From NCBI GenBank assembly GCA_937873665.1, contig CALMYW010000060.1, positions 1 to 16,500 of the forward strand: 16,500 bases of DNA, read 5' to 3'. The DNA is from an uncultured Sphingorhabdus sp. (GTDB lineage: Bacteria; Pseudomonadota; Alphaproteobacteria; Sphingomonadales; Sphingomonadaceae). The translations under genes were made by a program, and so were the position numbers. Below are positions 1-7,281 of the stretch, piece by piece (within the stretch, counting starts at the first letter, position 1; each line of letters opens with the position of its first letter). A model generated the notes under the pieces. It ran no database searches. It saw only the letters and a list, made by a program, of their open reading frames with translations, and was not told the DNA's origin.

Positions 1-619
1 CAGCCTTCGTTACAATGCCCAAGGTTCCCTCAGCGCCGCAGAAGAGCTTGCGCAGTTGGTAACCGCCATTGTCCTTCTGCACCCGGCGCAGGCCGTTCCA
101 AATGGATCCATCTGGCAGGACAACTTCAAGTCCAAGCACCAGGTCTTGCATCAAACCGTAGCGGAACGCGTGACTACCCCCGGCGTTGGTGGCGATTAGG
201 CCCCCAATTTGAGCGCTTCCCTCTGCTCCAAGATGCATCGGAAACATGAAGCCAGAATGCTGAAGGCTTTGATGCAAGTGCGCTAGGATAGCACCTGCTT
301 CAACCTCAATTGTGCCGCTGGCAATGTCGGGTTCAGATATCCGGTCAAGGCGCGACAGAGAGAGAATAACACCGCCAGCCTGACCCAAAACCGAGCCGCC
401 CACGAGACCCGTATTGCCACCCTGCGGCACTACCGGAATGCCAGCAGATCTGCAGAGCTTCAGCACCTGTGAGACTTCATCGCAGGTCGCCGGCCTCGCA
501 ACGCCTAAAGGCTCCTCACCAAACCTGTTCATCCAGTCCCTTTCCCACGGCTTGGTATCTGGCGGTGTAAGCCACCCTTTCTCGCCGAGGAGGGATTGCA
601 GGCTGTTATGTAAGTCCAT
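1..619 (-). CDS. FAD-linked oxidase, GlcD / D-2-hydroxyacid dehydrogenase family, N-terminal part (truncated by window edge)
   Basis: The minus strand reads open from an ATG at 619 to the window edge, giving 206 residues without a stop, so the 3' part lies outside. The fragment is the FAD_binding_4 (PCMH-type) domain. Residues 65-75 have the PP-loop PQGGNTGLVGG that holds the FAD pyrophosphate. A TNAGG motif followed by RYG lies near 144-155, and GAEGTLGIVT near 195-204; this pattern is typical of D-2-hydroxyglutarate, D-lactate and glycolate oxidase (GlcD) flavoproteins. Such enzymes oxidise D-2-hydroxyacids to 2-oxoacids with FAD. The C-terminal FAD-oxidase_C domain, which carries the substrate and metal residues, is not visible, so the substrate cannot be named. 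No strong Shine-Dalgarno precedes the ATG. The gene points away from the polysaccharide block and is probably unrelated to it. Confidence 0.9.
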   Translation of the reverse strand, partial: MDLHNSLQSLLGEKGWLTPPDTKPWERDWMNRFGEEPLGVARPATCDEVSQVLKLCRSAGIPVVPQGGNTGLVGGSVLGQAGGVILSLSRLDRISEPDIASGTIEVEAGAILAHLHQSLQHSGFMFPMHLGAEGSAQIGGLIATNAGGSHAFRYGLMQDLVLGLEVVLPDGSIWNGLRRVQKDNGGYQLRKLFCGAEGTLGIVTKA

Positions 620-686
620 CACAGATCTATTTTGAATGGTTCACAAAACGCCGAACGCTCGAATGCGCGAGTAAACCGCCCCAAAC

Positions 687-766
687 TGCCGATAACGCAG
701 GCTGTCAGACATGCGTAGTGCCGGTAACGAAAGCTATCAGACATGCGTAGTGCCGGTAACGAAAGG
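687..766. repeat. 32-bp tandem direct repeat, about 2.5 copies
   Basis: Two near-identical 32-bp units start at 687 and 719, and a third, partial unit starts at 751. The core TCAGACATGCGTAGTGCC is exact at 705-722 and 737-754, and the exact match extends to 29 bp (705-733 and 737-765). The first unit differs at a few bases. An inverted, degraded copy follows at 780-792, where CATGCCTGACAGC is the reverse complement of 701-713 with one mismatch. No coding function is visible. This could be the scar or end of a mobile element, or a protein-binding array; the sequence alone does not decide. Confidence 0.8.
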
Positions 767-774
767 CCTAGGCC
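765..774. repeat. 10-bp perfect palindrome GGCCTAGGCC
   Basis: A perfect inverted repeat at the junction between the tandem repeat (687-766) and its degraded inverted copy (780-792). It may be a recombination or binding site, or chance in GC-rich DNA. Confidence 0.5.
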
Positions 775-801
775 TAGCCCATGCCTGACAGCTAGTGCCC
801 A

Positions 802-1020
802 TCATCGCTCGGCCGGCGCCGTTCCATCGCATGTTCGCGGCAAAGCCACCTGGCCCGGCGCCGCGCCAATATCCTCAGGCGCAAGCCCGAAGCGGCGCAT
901 GAGGAGGCGGATCTTCGCAATCGCCCGCTCGCGGTCGTAAGCCTCAGCCTCCGCGATCGCCAAAGCGCGCTCTGCCTCCCATTTGCTGGTTGAATGCAAG
1001 GTGTTCGGCCTGGGTCTCAT
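802..1020 (-). CDS. Small hypothetical protein, 72 aa
   Basis: The ATG at 1020 is preceded by an AAGAGGA-type ribosome binding site about eight bases upstream, which makes this frame more credible than the overlapping ones. The protein is charged and helix-forming. Residues 13-37 are rich in Ala, Glu and Arg, and residues 34-51 read like the end of a helical module with the pattern I.KI..LM..FGL.PED. This loosely resembles the helical end of DUF2786 or H-NS-like small proteins, but the resemblance is too short to assign a family. No signal peptide or membrane segment is seen. It lies alone between the repeat at 687-792 and the 3' end of the polysaccharide block. Confidence 0.5.
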   Translation of the reverse strand: MRPRPNTLHSTSKWEAERALAIAEAEAYDRERAIAKIRLLMRRFGLAPEDIGAAPGQVALPRTCDGTAPAER

Positions 1021-1150
1021 GCAGTTCCTCTTGTGCTGAAAAGTCTGTCATGCCCTTCTTGAGCGCTCATGCATCGACCCCGGGCGCAGGGTTCTGAAGC
1101 CTTCAGTCTTGAGACGAACAAGATCGGGACGATGTTCACTGGCGACAGCT

Positions 1151-2365
1151 TCAGGTGGCTTTCTCAAGCGCCACATCGCTCAAGTGCAGCGTTGCCCCGA
1201 GCTGATCTTCCACAGGGCCCGCCCGCAGGCGCCAGCGCTGCACGGTGCAGGCCGACGTCCAGCTGGGGCTCATCGCGTAGCGCTGCAAGCCAGCTCCCGC
1301 CGGGATCGCCTGGTCCCACCGCCTCTGCCAGCTCCTGCCTTCAAGGCACTCAAGCTCCCAGCGAAGCGGAGGCCGCTCGGCGAGGCCGTCACCCGAAACC
1401 GTGAGGCTGAGGCGATATGTCCCCGGCGGGTAGCCGGTCACCCGCTCGAGCAGAACGGCGCTGACGCCTGGCAGGAGCTCAGCGCTCACCGCGGCCTTGT
1501 CGCCCGAACCACCAAGCATTGCTGGTTCATCGATGCGCCACGCCAGGGGGACAAAGCGCTGGTCGGTGCCTTGCCCGCCCAAACCAAACCCCGTGGGGCC
1601 GGGAGACAGTCTGGCCCCCATCCGGGCAGCGAGCGTCTGCGCTCCTGACACATCCCCTGTCGCCACCAAACGCGCGAGCAGGGCAGAGAGCAGGCCTGGG
1701 GCCAGCTCGTCGGCGCCAAGTCCGGAGCCGGTGATCAATATTGCCGCACCGCCTGCATCGCCCTGCTCGCGTGCCGCACCGCGCAGCAGCACACCAAACC
1801 ACGGCCGACGCGCGTAGGGCACAAGCGCCTCCCGCAAGCCCGGATCGCCAAGCTGACCGGCGAGAAGCTCAAGCTGAGCGCTGTGCTCAGGGTTAACCAG
1901 CAGCAGGCGGTCAAGCGCGACCAGGCTCGCCTTCAGGTCCCCGCCTTGCGCGCTCGAACGCAGCGCCTCAAGCGCGATACCGGCATGGCGGCGAGAGAGT
2001 GCGCTTCCAGCCCCGAACAGCGCATCCGCTGTTGCTGTGTGGGGCCCGATGTGGATATCACGCAGCGGCCCTGCTTTGGCGACGTAGCCCAGCACCCAGA
2101 ACGCCTGCGGATTGAGCGGGCCCTCGGCAAGCGCGCCGCGGGCAAGCGCTGCAAGGTCGACCTGGCCGGTCCGACCGGACAGGCGAGTTGCCAGCTCCGG
2201 TTCGCGCAGCACGGCCAGCCTGGTCGATGCGGAGCCAGCCGCAGCCGCGTTATCCTGGCCCCGTTCAGCGCTGCTTAGCGCCAGCGCTTGATAGGCCGAG
2301 CTGGCCGACTGCAGGGCAAGCGGCAAGCCGACCAGAAGGGCCAGGATTCTTCGCAAGGTGATCAC
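1151..2365 (-). CDS. Unrecognised exported repeat-rich protein at the end of the polysaccharide operon, 404 aa
   Basis: The start is a GTG at 2365; an in-frame TGA lies four codons upstream, so the frame cannot begin earlier. Residues 1-24 form a signal peptide or membrane anchor (TLRRILALLVGLPLALQ). Residues about 45-255 are Ala/Leu-rich helical segments with a TPR/Sel1-like look: each segment pairs small residues with Leu, as in the stretch around 'ALVALDRLLLVNPEHSAQ'. No clean TPR consensus is visible. Residues about 270-400 look different and more beta-rich, with Trp and Cys residues, and may form a jelly-roll or carbohydrate-binding-like domain. The gene starts 89 bp after the Wzc-type gene and shares its strand, so it is probably the last gene of that operon. 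A periplasmic accessory role in polysaccharide assembly is inferred from context only. Confidence 0.82.
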   Translation of the reverse strand: MITLRRILALLVGLPLALQSASSAYQALALSSAERGQDNAAAAGSASTRLAVLREPELATRLSGRTGQVDLAALARGALAEGPLNPQAFWVLGYVAKAGPLRDIHIGPHTATADALFGAGSALSRRHAGIALEALRSSAQGGDLKASLVALDRLLLVNPEHSAQLELLAGQLGDPGLREALVPYARRPWFGVLLRGAAREQGDAGGAAILITGSGLGADELAPGLLSALLARLVATGDVSGAQTLAARMGARLSPGPTGFGLGGQGTDQRFVPLAWRIDEPAMLGGSGDKAAVSAELLPGVSAVLLERVTGYPPGTYRLSLTVSGDGLAERPPLRWELECLEGRSWQRRWDQAIPAGAGLQRYAMSPSWTSACTVQRWRLRAGPVEDQLGATLHLSDVALEKAT

Positions 2366-2454
2366 GCGGCTTCAGATCGTGATGTCGTGAAGGGGAGAGG
2401 GGAGGCGAGCCTGCATCTGCCGCAGCGGTGCAGGCCGTCCCCCTGGCCTTGAGC

Positions 2455-4680
2455 TCAGGAGCTCGTCGTCTCCTGGGTCTTGTCACCATAGCGGTAACCG
2501 TAACCATAGCCGTAACCATAGCCGTATCCGTAGCCATAGCTGTGGCGGCTGAAGTCGATCTTGGTGACGGCGACGCCAAACAGGTGGTCGGACAGCGCCA
2601 TGAGCCGCTGGAGCGCAGAGCGGATCGCCCGGCGTGAAGTGCGTTCGGCTTCGATCACGAAGACAATCCCCTCGACCGCTCGGCCCATCAGGGGCGCGTC
2701 GGCGAGACCAAGCACCGGCGGCGCATCGATCACGACGTGATCAAACCGCTGGCCGAGCTCGGCAACCACTTCCGCGAGCCGGCTGCCACTGAGCAGTTCG
2801 GCAGGGCTGGGGGGCAGGGGGCCGGTCGTGATCACCGACAGGCCGCGCCTGCCGCTGTCGTGCACGGTGATCGCCGAGATCGCCTCTCCCGCCAGCAGGT
2901 TGGCAAGCCCCGATTGGTTGTTTGCGCCAATGAACCGGTGCAGCGAAGGCGAGCGCATGTCGCCGTCGATCAGCACCACGCGCTTGCCGGTGCGGCCAAT
3001 GATCTCGGCGAGCGCAAAGGCCGTGGTCGACTTGCCTTCGCCTGGCTGCGAGCTGGTGATCGCAAGTGCCTTGGGGAGGCCGTGGTTGGTGGCAAATGCC
3101 AGAGTGGAGTGGATCGAGAAGTACGCTTCGGAAAAGTGCGACTTGGGATCGATGATGTCCTCAAGCGGCGTGTCCTTGGCCAGCGGGACATTCCCAAGCA
3201 GCGGTACCTTCAGGAAATTGCGGACATCGTCGGGATTGCGGATCCCCTCGTCGATCTGCTCGAGCCCGAGCACCACCATCGCTGCCACACCGAGGCCGGC
3301 AAGCAGGGCCAGCGCCATGTTGAGCATCAGATTGGGGGCCGAAGGCCGATTGGGAACCTTGGCGGCGTCAACGATCGCGATGTTGCTTGCCCCGACCGTA
3401 CCGGCGACCCCGATCTCCTTGTAGCGCTGCAACAGGGCGTCGTAGAGCTGCCGGTTGGTATCCGCCTCGCGCTGATAGATATTGTACTGGATCGAGGACT
3501 GACGCTGGCGATCCAGCTCGCTCTTCAAGGCGCCAACCTTAGCTGCGAGTTCCTTTTCCCGCTGCAGTGCTTCGGTATAGGCCTGCTGGCGGCTCGAGGC
3601 GACCCGGCTGGTCTCGCGCCCGATTGCCGCATCGAGCGTATCGATCTGCTGCTTGAGCGCCCGGGCCGCGGGATAGCCAGGTTCGAACTGAACCAGCATC
3701 CGTGCGTATTCTGCAGCGAGATCCGCGCGGCGGGCGCGAAGCTGGGTGATCGCGCTGTTGTTGAGCACCTCTGGGCTCGAATCCGCCCTGCCGGACTGGG
3801 CCTTCGCCTGGGCGGCGATACGCTCGGATCGCGCGTCAGCCAAAGCCTGATTGAGGGCCTCGAGGTCGGCCGAGGCAAGGGTGCGCTGCGTGAAGGTCTT
3901 CCCTTCGGAGTCCCGGATGGTGTCGAGCGTGACAATGTCCTGGCTCGATGCATAGCTGACGACGTCGCGCTCGGATTGTTCCACCTTCTCGCGTAGCTGC
4001 GCGAGCCGCTCCTCAAGGAACCTCCTCGCATCAGCCGTCGAGGAGAACCCGCGGTCCATGGTCGCGCCGATGAACTCCTGAACCCAGGCGTTCGCGATCT
4101 TCGAGGACATATCCGGCGAGCGGCTGGTGTACATGATATCAATCAGGCGCGAGGTGCGGATCGGGGCGATCTCGACATTGCGCAGCAGCAGCGAGACAAC
4201 CTGGCGCTGGCGCGCCTTCATCACCGCACTGTCCGACTTGGCCTTGGCAGGATCGGTGAGCGCTTCGCCCGCAGGGGTTGCGCCATGGGCCTCGAAAAAC
4301 TCGTCGGAAGCAGCGAGGTTTAGGCGCTTCGAAACGCGCTCGGCGAGCGATTCCGCCTTCAGCAAGGCATACTGGGTTGCATAAAATTCGAGGTCACGAC
4401 CCTCCTGCTGGGATTCAAGACCTTCGACGTTGGTGACGTTCTTCTGCTCGCGGCTGACTTCAATCTGCGCGCGGGCTGTGAACAGCGGCGCGGTCAGGAG
4501 CGTGATCACCAGGCCGGCGATCAGGCACCCCCCGATGATCCCCAGGATAACCCACCGCCAGCGCAGTACGGCTTGCCAGTACTGCAACAGGATCGGCGAT
4601 AGCGAGAAGTGATCTTCGTTCCCGGTTGTTGCTGATGGGAAGTAGGCCGGCTCGCTGGGTCTGGCGATAATGTCGTTCAC
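2455..4680 (-). CDS. Wzc-type polysaccharide co-polymerase with C-terminal tyrosine autokinase (BY-kinase)
   Basis: This 741-residue inner-membrane protein regulates chain length and export of an exopolysaccharide. It begins with GTG at 4680. A Wzz domain starts near residue 27, with TM1 at about 43-64. A long periplasmic coiled-coil/GNVR region spans about 200-430, and TM2 lies at about 450-474. The cytoplasmic kinase has Walker A GEGKST at 547-552, Walker A' (DGDMRSP from 572) and Walker B VVIDAPP around 649-655, the three BY-kinase signatures. The C-terminus is a tyrosine cluster: seven Tyr-Gly pairs, Tyr-Arg and Tyr-Gly (715-732), then a nine-residue polar end. In Wzc, autophosphorylation of such a cluster controls ring assembly. 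The length matches fused proteobacterial Wzc/ExoP proteins. It lies 54 bp downstream of the Wza-type gene, probably in one operon. Confidence 0.95.
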   Translation of the reverse strand: MNDIIARPSEPAYFPSATTGNEDHFSLSPILLQYWQAVLRWRWVILGIIGGCLIAGLVITLLTAPLFTARAQIEVSREQKNVTNVEGLESQQEGRDLEFYATQYALLKAESLAERVSKRLNLAASDEFFEAHGATPAGEALTDPAKAKSDSAVMKARQRQVVSLLLRNVEIAPIRTSRLIDIMYTSRSPDMSSKIANAWVQEFIGATMDRGFSSTADARRFLEERLAQLREKVEQSERDVVSYASSQDIVTLDTIRDSEGKTFTQRTLASADLEALNQALADARSERIAAQAKAQSGRADSSPEVLNNSAITQLRARRADLAAEYARMLVQFEPGYPAARALKQQIDTLDAAIGRETSRVASSRQQAYTEALQREKELAAKVGALKSELDRQRQSSIQYNIYQREADTNRQLYDALLQRYKEIGVAGTVGASNIAIVDAAKVPNRPSAPNLMLNMALALLAGLGVAAMVVLGLEQIDEGIRNPDDVRNFLKVPLLGNVPLAKDTPLEDIIDPKSHFSEAYFSIHSTLAFATNHGLPKALAITSSQPGEGKSTTAFALAEIIGRTGKRVVLIDGDMRSPSLHRFIGANNQSGLANLLAGEAISAITVHDSGRRGLSVITTGPLPPSPAELLSGSRLAEVVAELGQRFDHVVIDAPPVLGLADAPLMGRAVEGIVFVIEAERTSRRAIRSALQRLMALSDHLFGVAVTKIDFSRHSYGYGYGYGYGYGYGYRYGDKTQETTSS
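2485..2538 (-). repeat. Coding microsatellite: hexanucleotide repeat encoding the Tyr-Gly tail
   Basis: Nine tandem 6-bp units (TAY GGN, one TAC CGC) encode alternating Tyr and Gly at the kinase C-terminus. The 12-mer GGCTATGGTTAC occurs twice in direct tandem (2523-2512 and 2511-2500 on the minus strand). The synonymous codons vary, but the perfect 12-bp unit could allow slippage in multiples of two dipeptides without breaking the frame. Confidence 0.9.
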
Positions 4681-4734
4681 AGTTTCAACCTGTTCTTGGC
4701 TTGGGAGCGCGCTGCAATCGCTATGCTGTGCGGA

Positions 4735-5484
4735 TCAATTGGTGAAGCGGTCGACTGCAATGACCAGCGGGGTTGCGATCGCCGGGATAACCGCCAGCAG
4801 ATCCTTGAACAGGTGTCTGGAGCGAGAATCCCCGACCATGATCACGTCGCTCGCATAGATCTCAGGGTCGCCGTAGGCACCGTGGCGGATCGCATCGAGG
4901 TCATAGAGCGCAGCATAACGCTGGCCGTTGACGGTCCTGAAGACGACGACATCGTTGAGCTTGGAGAACTCGTCCGTACCCTCCGCGGTCGCCACCGCGC
5001 CCATCAGGGTCATGCGGCCGACGACCGGATAGCGGCCAGGCTTGCGCACCTGGCCATCAACCGTCACCACGCGGCTCACTGTCTCCTTCATGTTGACAGT
5101 CACCTGGGGATTGCGGACGAACCCTTGCTGCAGGCGTCGCACGAGCTCGCTCTCGATCTCCCCCGGGGTCTTGCCGGCAGCTTCAATGACGCCGGCGAGC
5201 GGGAAGGACAGCCGCCCCGCCGCGTCAACCTGGACCTCACGGTTGGATAGCTCGGTAATGCCGTAAACGTCGATCACCAGCTTGTCGTAAGGTCCGACAT
5301 AATAGGGCTGATTGTTCGCCGTCAGGTCCTCCCTGACCGGCGCTGGCAGCTCATTGCTCGGCAGAATCTGCAGCTTTGGATCGCCCCCGAGCTTCGGCGT
5401 GGATTCGCAACCCACCAGGAGCAAAGCCACTGCCGCCAACGGCAGAAATCGCGCGCAATTAACCATGATATGCCTTGTTTTCAT
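4735..5484 (-). CDS. Polysaccharide export outer-membrane lipoprotein (Wza/OPX type)
   Basis: This protein forms, or helps form, the outer-membrane channel for polysaccharide export. It has a signal peptide with lipobox LVGC; the lipidated Cys is residue 26 from the ATG at 5484. A second in-frame ATG at 5466 has a better-placed AAGG ribosome site and would give a shorter signal peptide with Cys20, so it may be the real start. The Poly_export domain covers about 59-135 (YYVGPYDKLVIDVYG onward). An SLBB-like domain follows at about 138-190 with the motif V.V.GQVRKPGRYP. A hydrophobic C-terminal helix (about 225-246) matches the helix that crosses the outer membrane in Wza. The length of 249 aa is that of a short OPX protein with one SLBB domain. 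The gene lies between the ligase-like and co-polymerase genes. Confidence 0.93.
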   Translation of the reverse strand: MKTRHIMVNCARFLPLAAVALLLVGCESTPKLGGDPKLQILPSNELPAPVREDLTANNQPYYVGPYDKLVIDVYGITELSNREVQVDAAGRLSFPLAGVIEAAGKTPGEIESELVRRLQQGFVRNPQVTVNMKETVSRVVTVDGQVRKPGRYPVVGRMTLMGAVATAEGTDEFSKLNDVVVFRTVNGQRYAALYDLDAIRHGAYGDPEIYASDVIMVGDSRSRHLFKDLLAVIPAIATPLVIAVDRFTN

Positions 5485-5523
5485 TCGTTTCTTTGACTTC
5501 GATGAGCGCTTGACCCGGCCGGG

Positions 5524-7002
5524 TCAATCCCCTTGTACCAAATCTTGCCGCGGCGCACCGGGCGGAAAGGTCCACACGAGTGCCAGCGCAAACAGACATT
5601 GGCTGATCGGGACCCGCAGCGGATAATCCCCCAGCGACCCCAGCGCAATGTATGCAAGCACGACAAGCCCGAGCCGGGTAAGACGGTCGACCGGTGTGAC
5701 AGTCTGCCAGTTCAGCACCACCCGCGCCATCCGCAAAATTACCATGACGACCAGCGCTGCCACCAACAGCACGCCAGGCAGGCCGCCGGTGATGACGAGT
5801 TCAAGCCAGTCATTGTGGGCATGATTGACGTAGGCTGGCCCAAGCAGGGAGTCGGGCTCATGGATCAGGTACGCCGCCTCGAACGAGCCAAATCCGCTGC
5901 CCCAGGGGAAATAGAGGTCGATCATCTTCTTGAGGACCGGAATTATCGCAATGCGCAGCTCGGCTGCGGAGTCAGTGTTGCCAAGCAGCCGGCTGAGCGC
6001 CTCGTCCCGCCCGAAAGCAATGGCAAGACCGATGACCCCCGCGACAAGCAGACCCGCAGCGATTCGAAGCACAGTCCTCTTGCCTGAGCCCTCTGTCGGG
6101 CCCGCCATGCCCGAGCCGGCGCGCGCGGCACCCTTTGCCATGACAAATGGAACCGTCGCCAATCCCAGAAGACCAAGCAATAGGCCCGCTCGAGAGCCGG
6201 TGACCAGAATGAGCGGTGCGATGAACAGGGCCGCGCCGAGCGCCAGCCATTGATGTGCCCTCGGCGCCCACCCTCGCGGTTCTCCATCGGTGGTCCGATT
6301 GTCGGTGATCCCCGCGGCCCAGAAGGCGAGCATCGGGAGCATGGCGGCAAGGAGCAGCGCCTGATGGTTGCGATTGGCGAACAGCCCCACTGCCGCGCCA
6401 TTGTTGGTCATGGCGTAGAAGTAGAGCCCGCCCTCTGGGTCGCCAAGCAACTGGAGGAGGCCGATGATCCCGCTGATACCGCCCCCGAGCAGGACCAGGT
6501 TTACTGTCCGGGCGAGCTTCGTCGGCGTGAGCTGAGTTGCAAAAAGGAGCACTGCCAGCGGCAGGAACAGGGAAAACAAGGCATTGCTCGTCCTTGCCGG
6601 GTCCAGGCTCAGTGGACGCCATTGGCCTTCAATGCCAGCAAGGGCATCATTTGCGACAACAATCTCCCGGCCCGGGAGGCCCTGCCATACCGCCGGTGGT
6701 AGCGGCATGAGCTGCAACGCAACCAGGCCAAGGCAGCTGGCCGCGAGGATGAGCAGGCCCCTCGAGGCCTTGATCTGCGGCGTGGTCAGGCTGAACAGTG
6801 CAGCTGCGAACAGTAGCGCGGAAATCGGGCGCAGGTAGAGCAGCGAAGCAATCGCCGGATTGGAGCCGCCGCCGCCGACAAATGCGAGCGCCAGGCAAAG
6901 CATCAGACCGGTCCAGGCCATCCGCCCGCTCGACGCACCGGCGATTCCCGCGTCCATCGCGGAGCGGAAGATCTTGGTCTGCAGGATGCGGGCTTCAGGC
7001 AT
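5524..7002 (-). CDS. O-antigen ligase / Wzy-like polysaccharide polymerase membrane protein
   Basis: A 492-residue polytopic inner-membrane protein with roughly ten or more hydrophobic segments. The Wzy_C/O-antigen ligase signatures are clear: GLFANRNHQA near 206-215, TGSRAG at 268-273, a periplasmic segment with GSGFGSFE at 368-375 and NHAHNDWLEL at 393-402, and a membrane stretch after GDYPLR. Members use undecaprenyl-PP-linked sugar chains and either polymerise repeat units or transfer glycan to an acceptor. In an exopolysaccharide locus, polymerisation is the likelier role (inference). The ATG at 7002 has no clear ribosome site; an in-frame ATG at 6957 is an alternative start that keeps all membrane segments. 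The gene ends 39 bp before the Wza-type gene, so the two are probably co-transcribed. Confidence 0.9.
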   Translation of the reverse strand: MPEARILQTKIFRSAMDAGIAGASSGRMAWTGLMLCLALAFVGGGGSNPAIASLLYLRPISALLFAAALFSLTTPQIKASRGLLILAASCLGLVALQLMPLPPAVWQGLPGREIVVANDALAGIEGQWRPLSLDPARTSNALFSLFLPLAVLLFATQLTPTKLARTVNLVLLGGGISGIIGLLQLLGDPEGGLYFYAMTNNGAAVGLFANRNHQALLLAAMLPMLAFWAAGITDNRTTDGEPRGWAPRAHQWLALGAALFIAPLILVTGSRAGLLLGLLGLATVPFVMAKGAARAGSGMAGPTEGSGKRTVLRIAAGLLVAGVIGLAIAFGRDEALSRLLGNTDSAAELRIAIIPVLKKMIDLYFPWGSGFGSFEAAYLIHEPDSLLGPAYVNHAHNDWLELVITGGLPGVLLVAALVVMVILRMARVVLNWQTVTPVDRLTRLGLVVLAYIALGSLGDYPLRVPISQCLFALALVWTFPPGAPRQDLVQGD

Positions 7003-7281
7003 GCGGGATCAGGGAGAGCGAACTTTCAGAGCTTCAAAGGAACAAGGCCCTCCAAGGCTCCAAGGCTTCATGTACAGTTTTTGGCAATGCCGGGGCTGAC
7101 TTCGGGTTGCGCGCTTGCGCCACGGCTACCGCAGTGCGGGTGCAATGCACCAACACTCTCCAGCTTTCTGAGCCAGGCGCGAACAGGCCTGACTGTTGCG
7201 AGCTATGCCCGCTTTACCCAGCGGCGAGGGAGCATACTCCAAACGTGCGATCCGAAGTCTCGACCAGGGCTGCGCTGCGCA
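7003..7281. other. Intergenic gap inside the polysaccharide block (279 bp)
   Basis: No credible gene is seen on either strand. It contains the perfect palindrome GGTGCAATGCACC at 7139-7151 and the clustered direct repeat CCAAGGCT near 7050-7067. The gap separates the sugar transferase from the ligase-like gene and could hold a second promoter for the downstream genes, but no convincing -35/-10 pair was found. Confidence 0.4.
7139..7151. promoter_or_regulatory. 13-bp perfect palindrome, possible operator
   Basis: GGTGCA-A-TGCACC lies 137 bp upstream of the ligase-like ATG. Its symmetry and intergenic position suggest a dimeric regulator site. No regulator family is assigned. Confidence 0.3.

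Noticed and set aside
1094..1106. CTGAAG-C-CTTCAG inverted repeat after the polysaccharide operon as a terminator
   Set aside because: The stem is short and no T-run follows on the minus strand, so intrinsic termination is not supported.
2737..3996. 419-codon plus-strand frame across the Wzc-type gene
   Set aside because: It is antisense to a strongly supported kinase gene with clear motifs. Long antisense frames are expected in GC-rich coding DNA.
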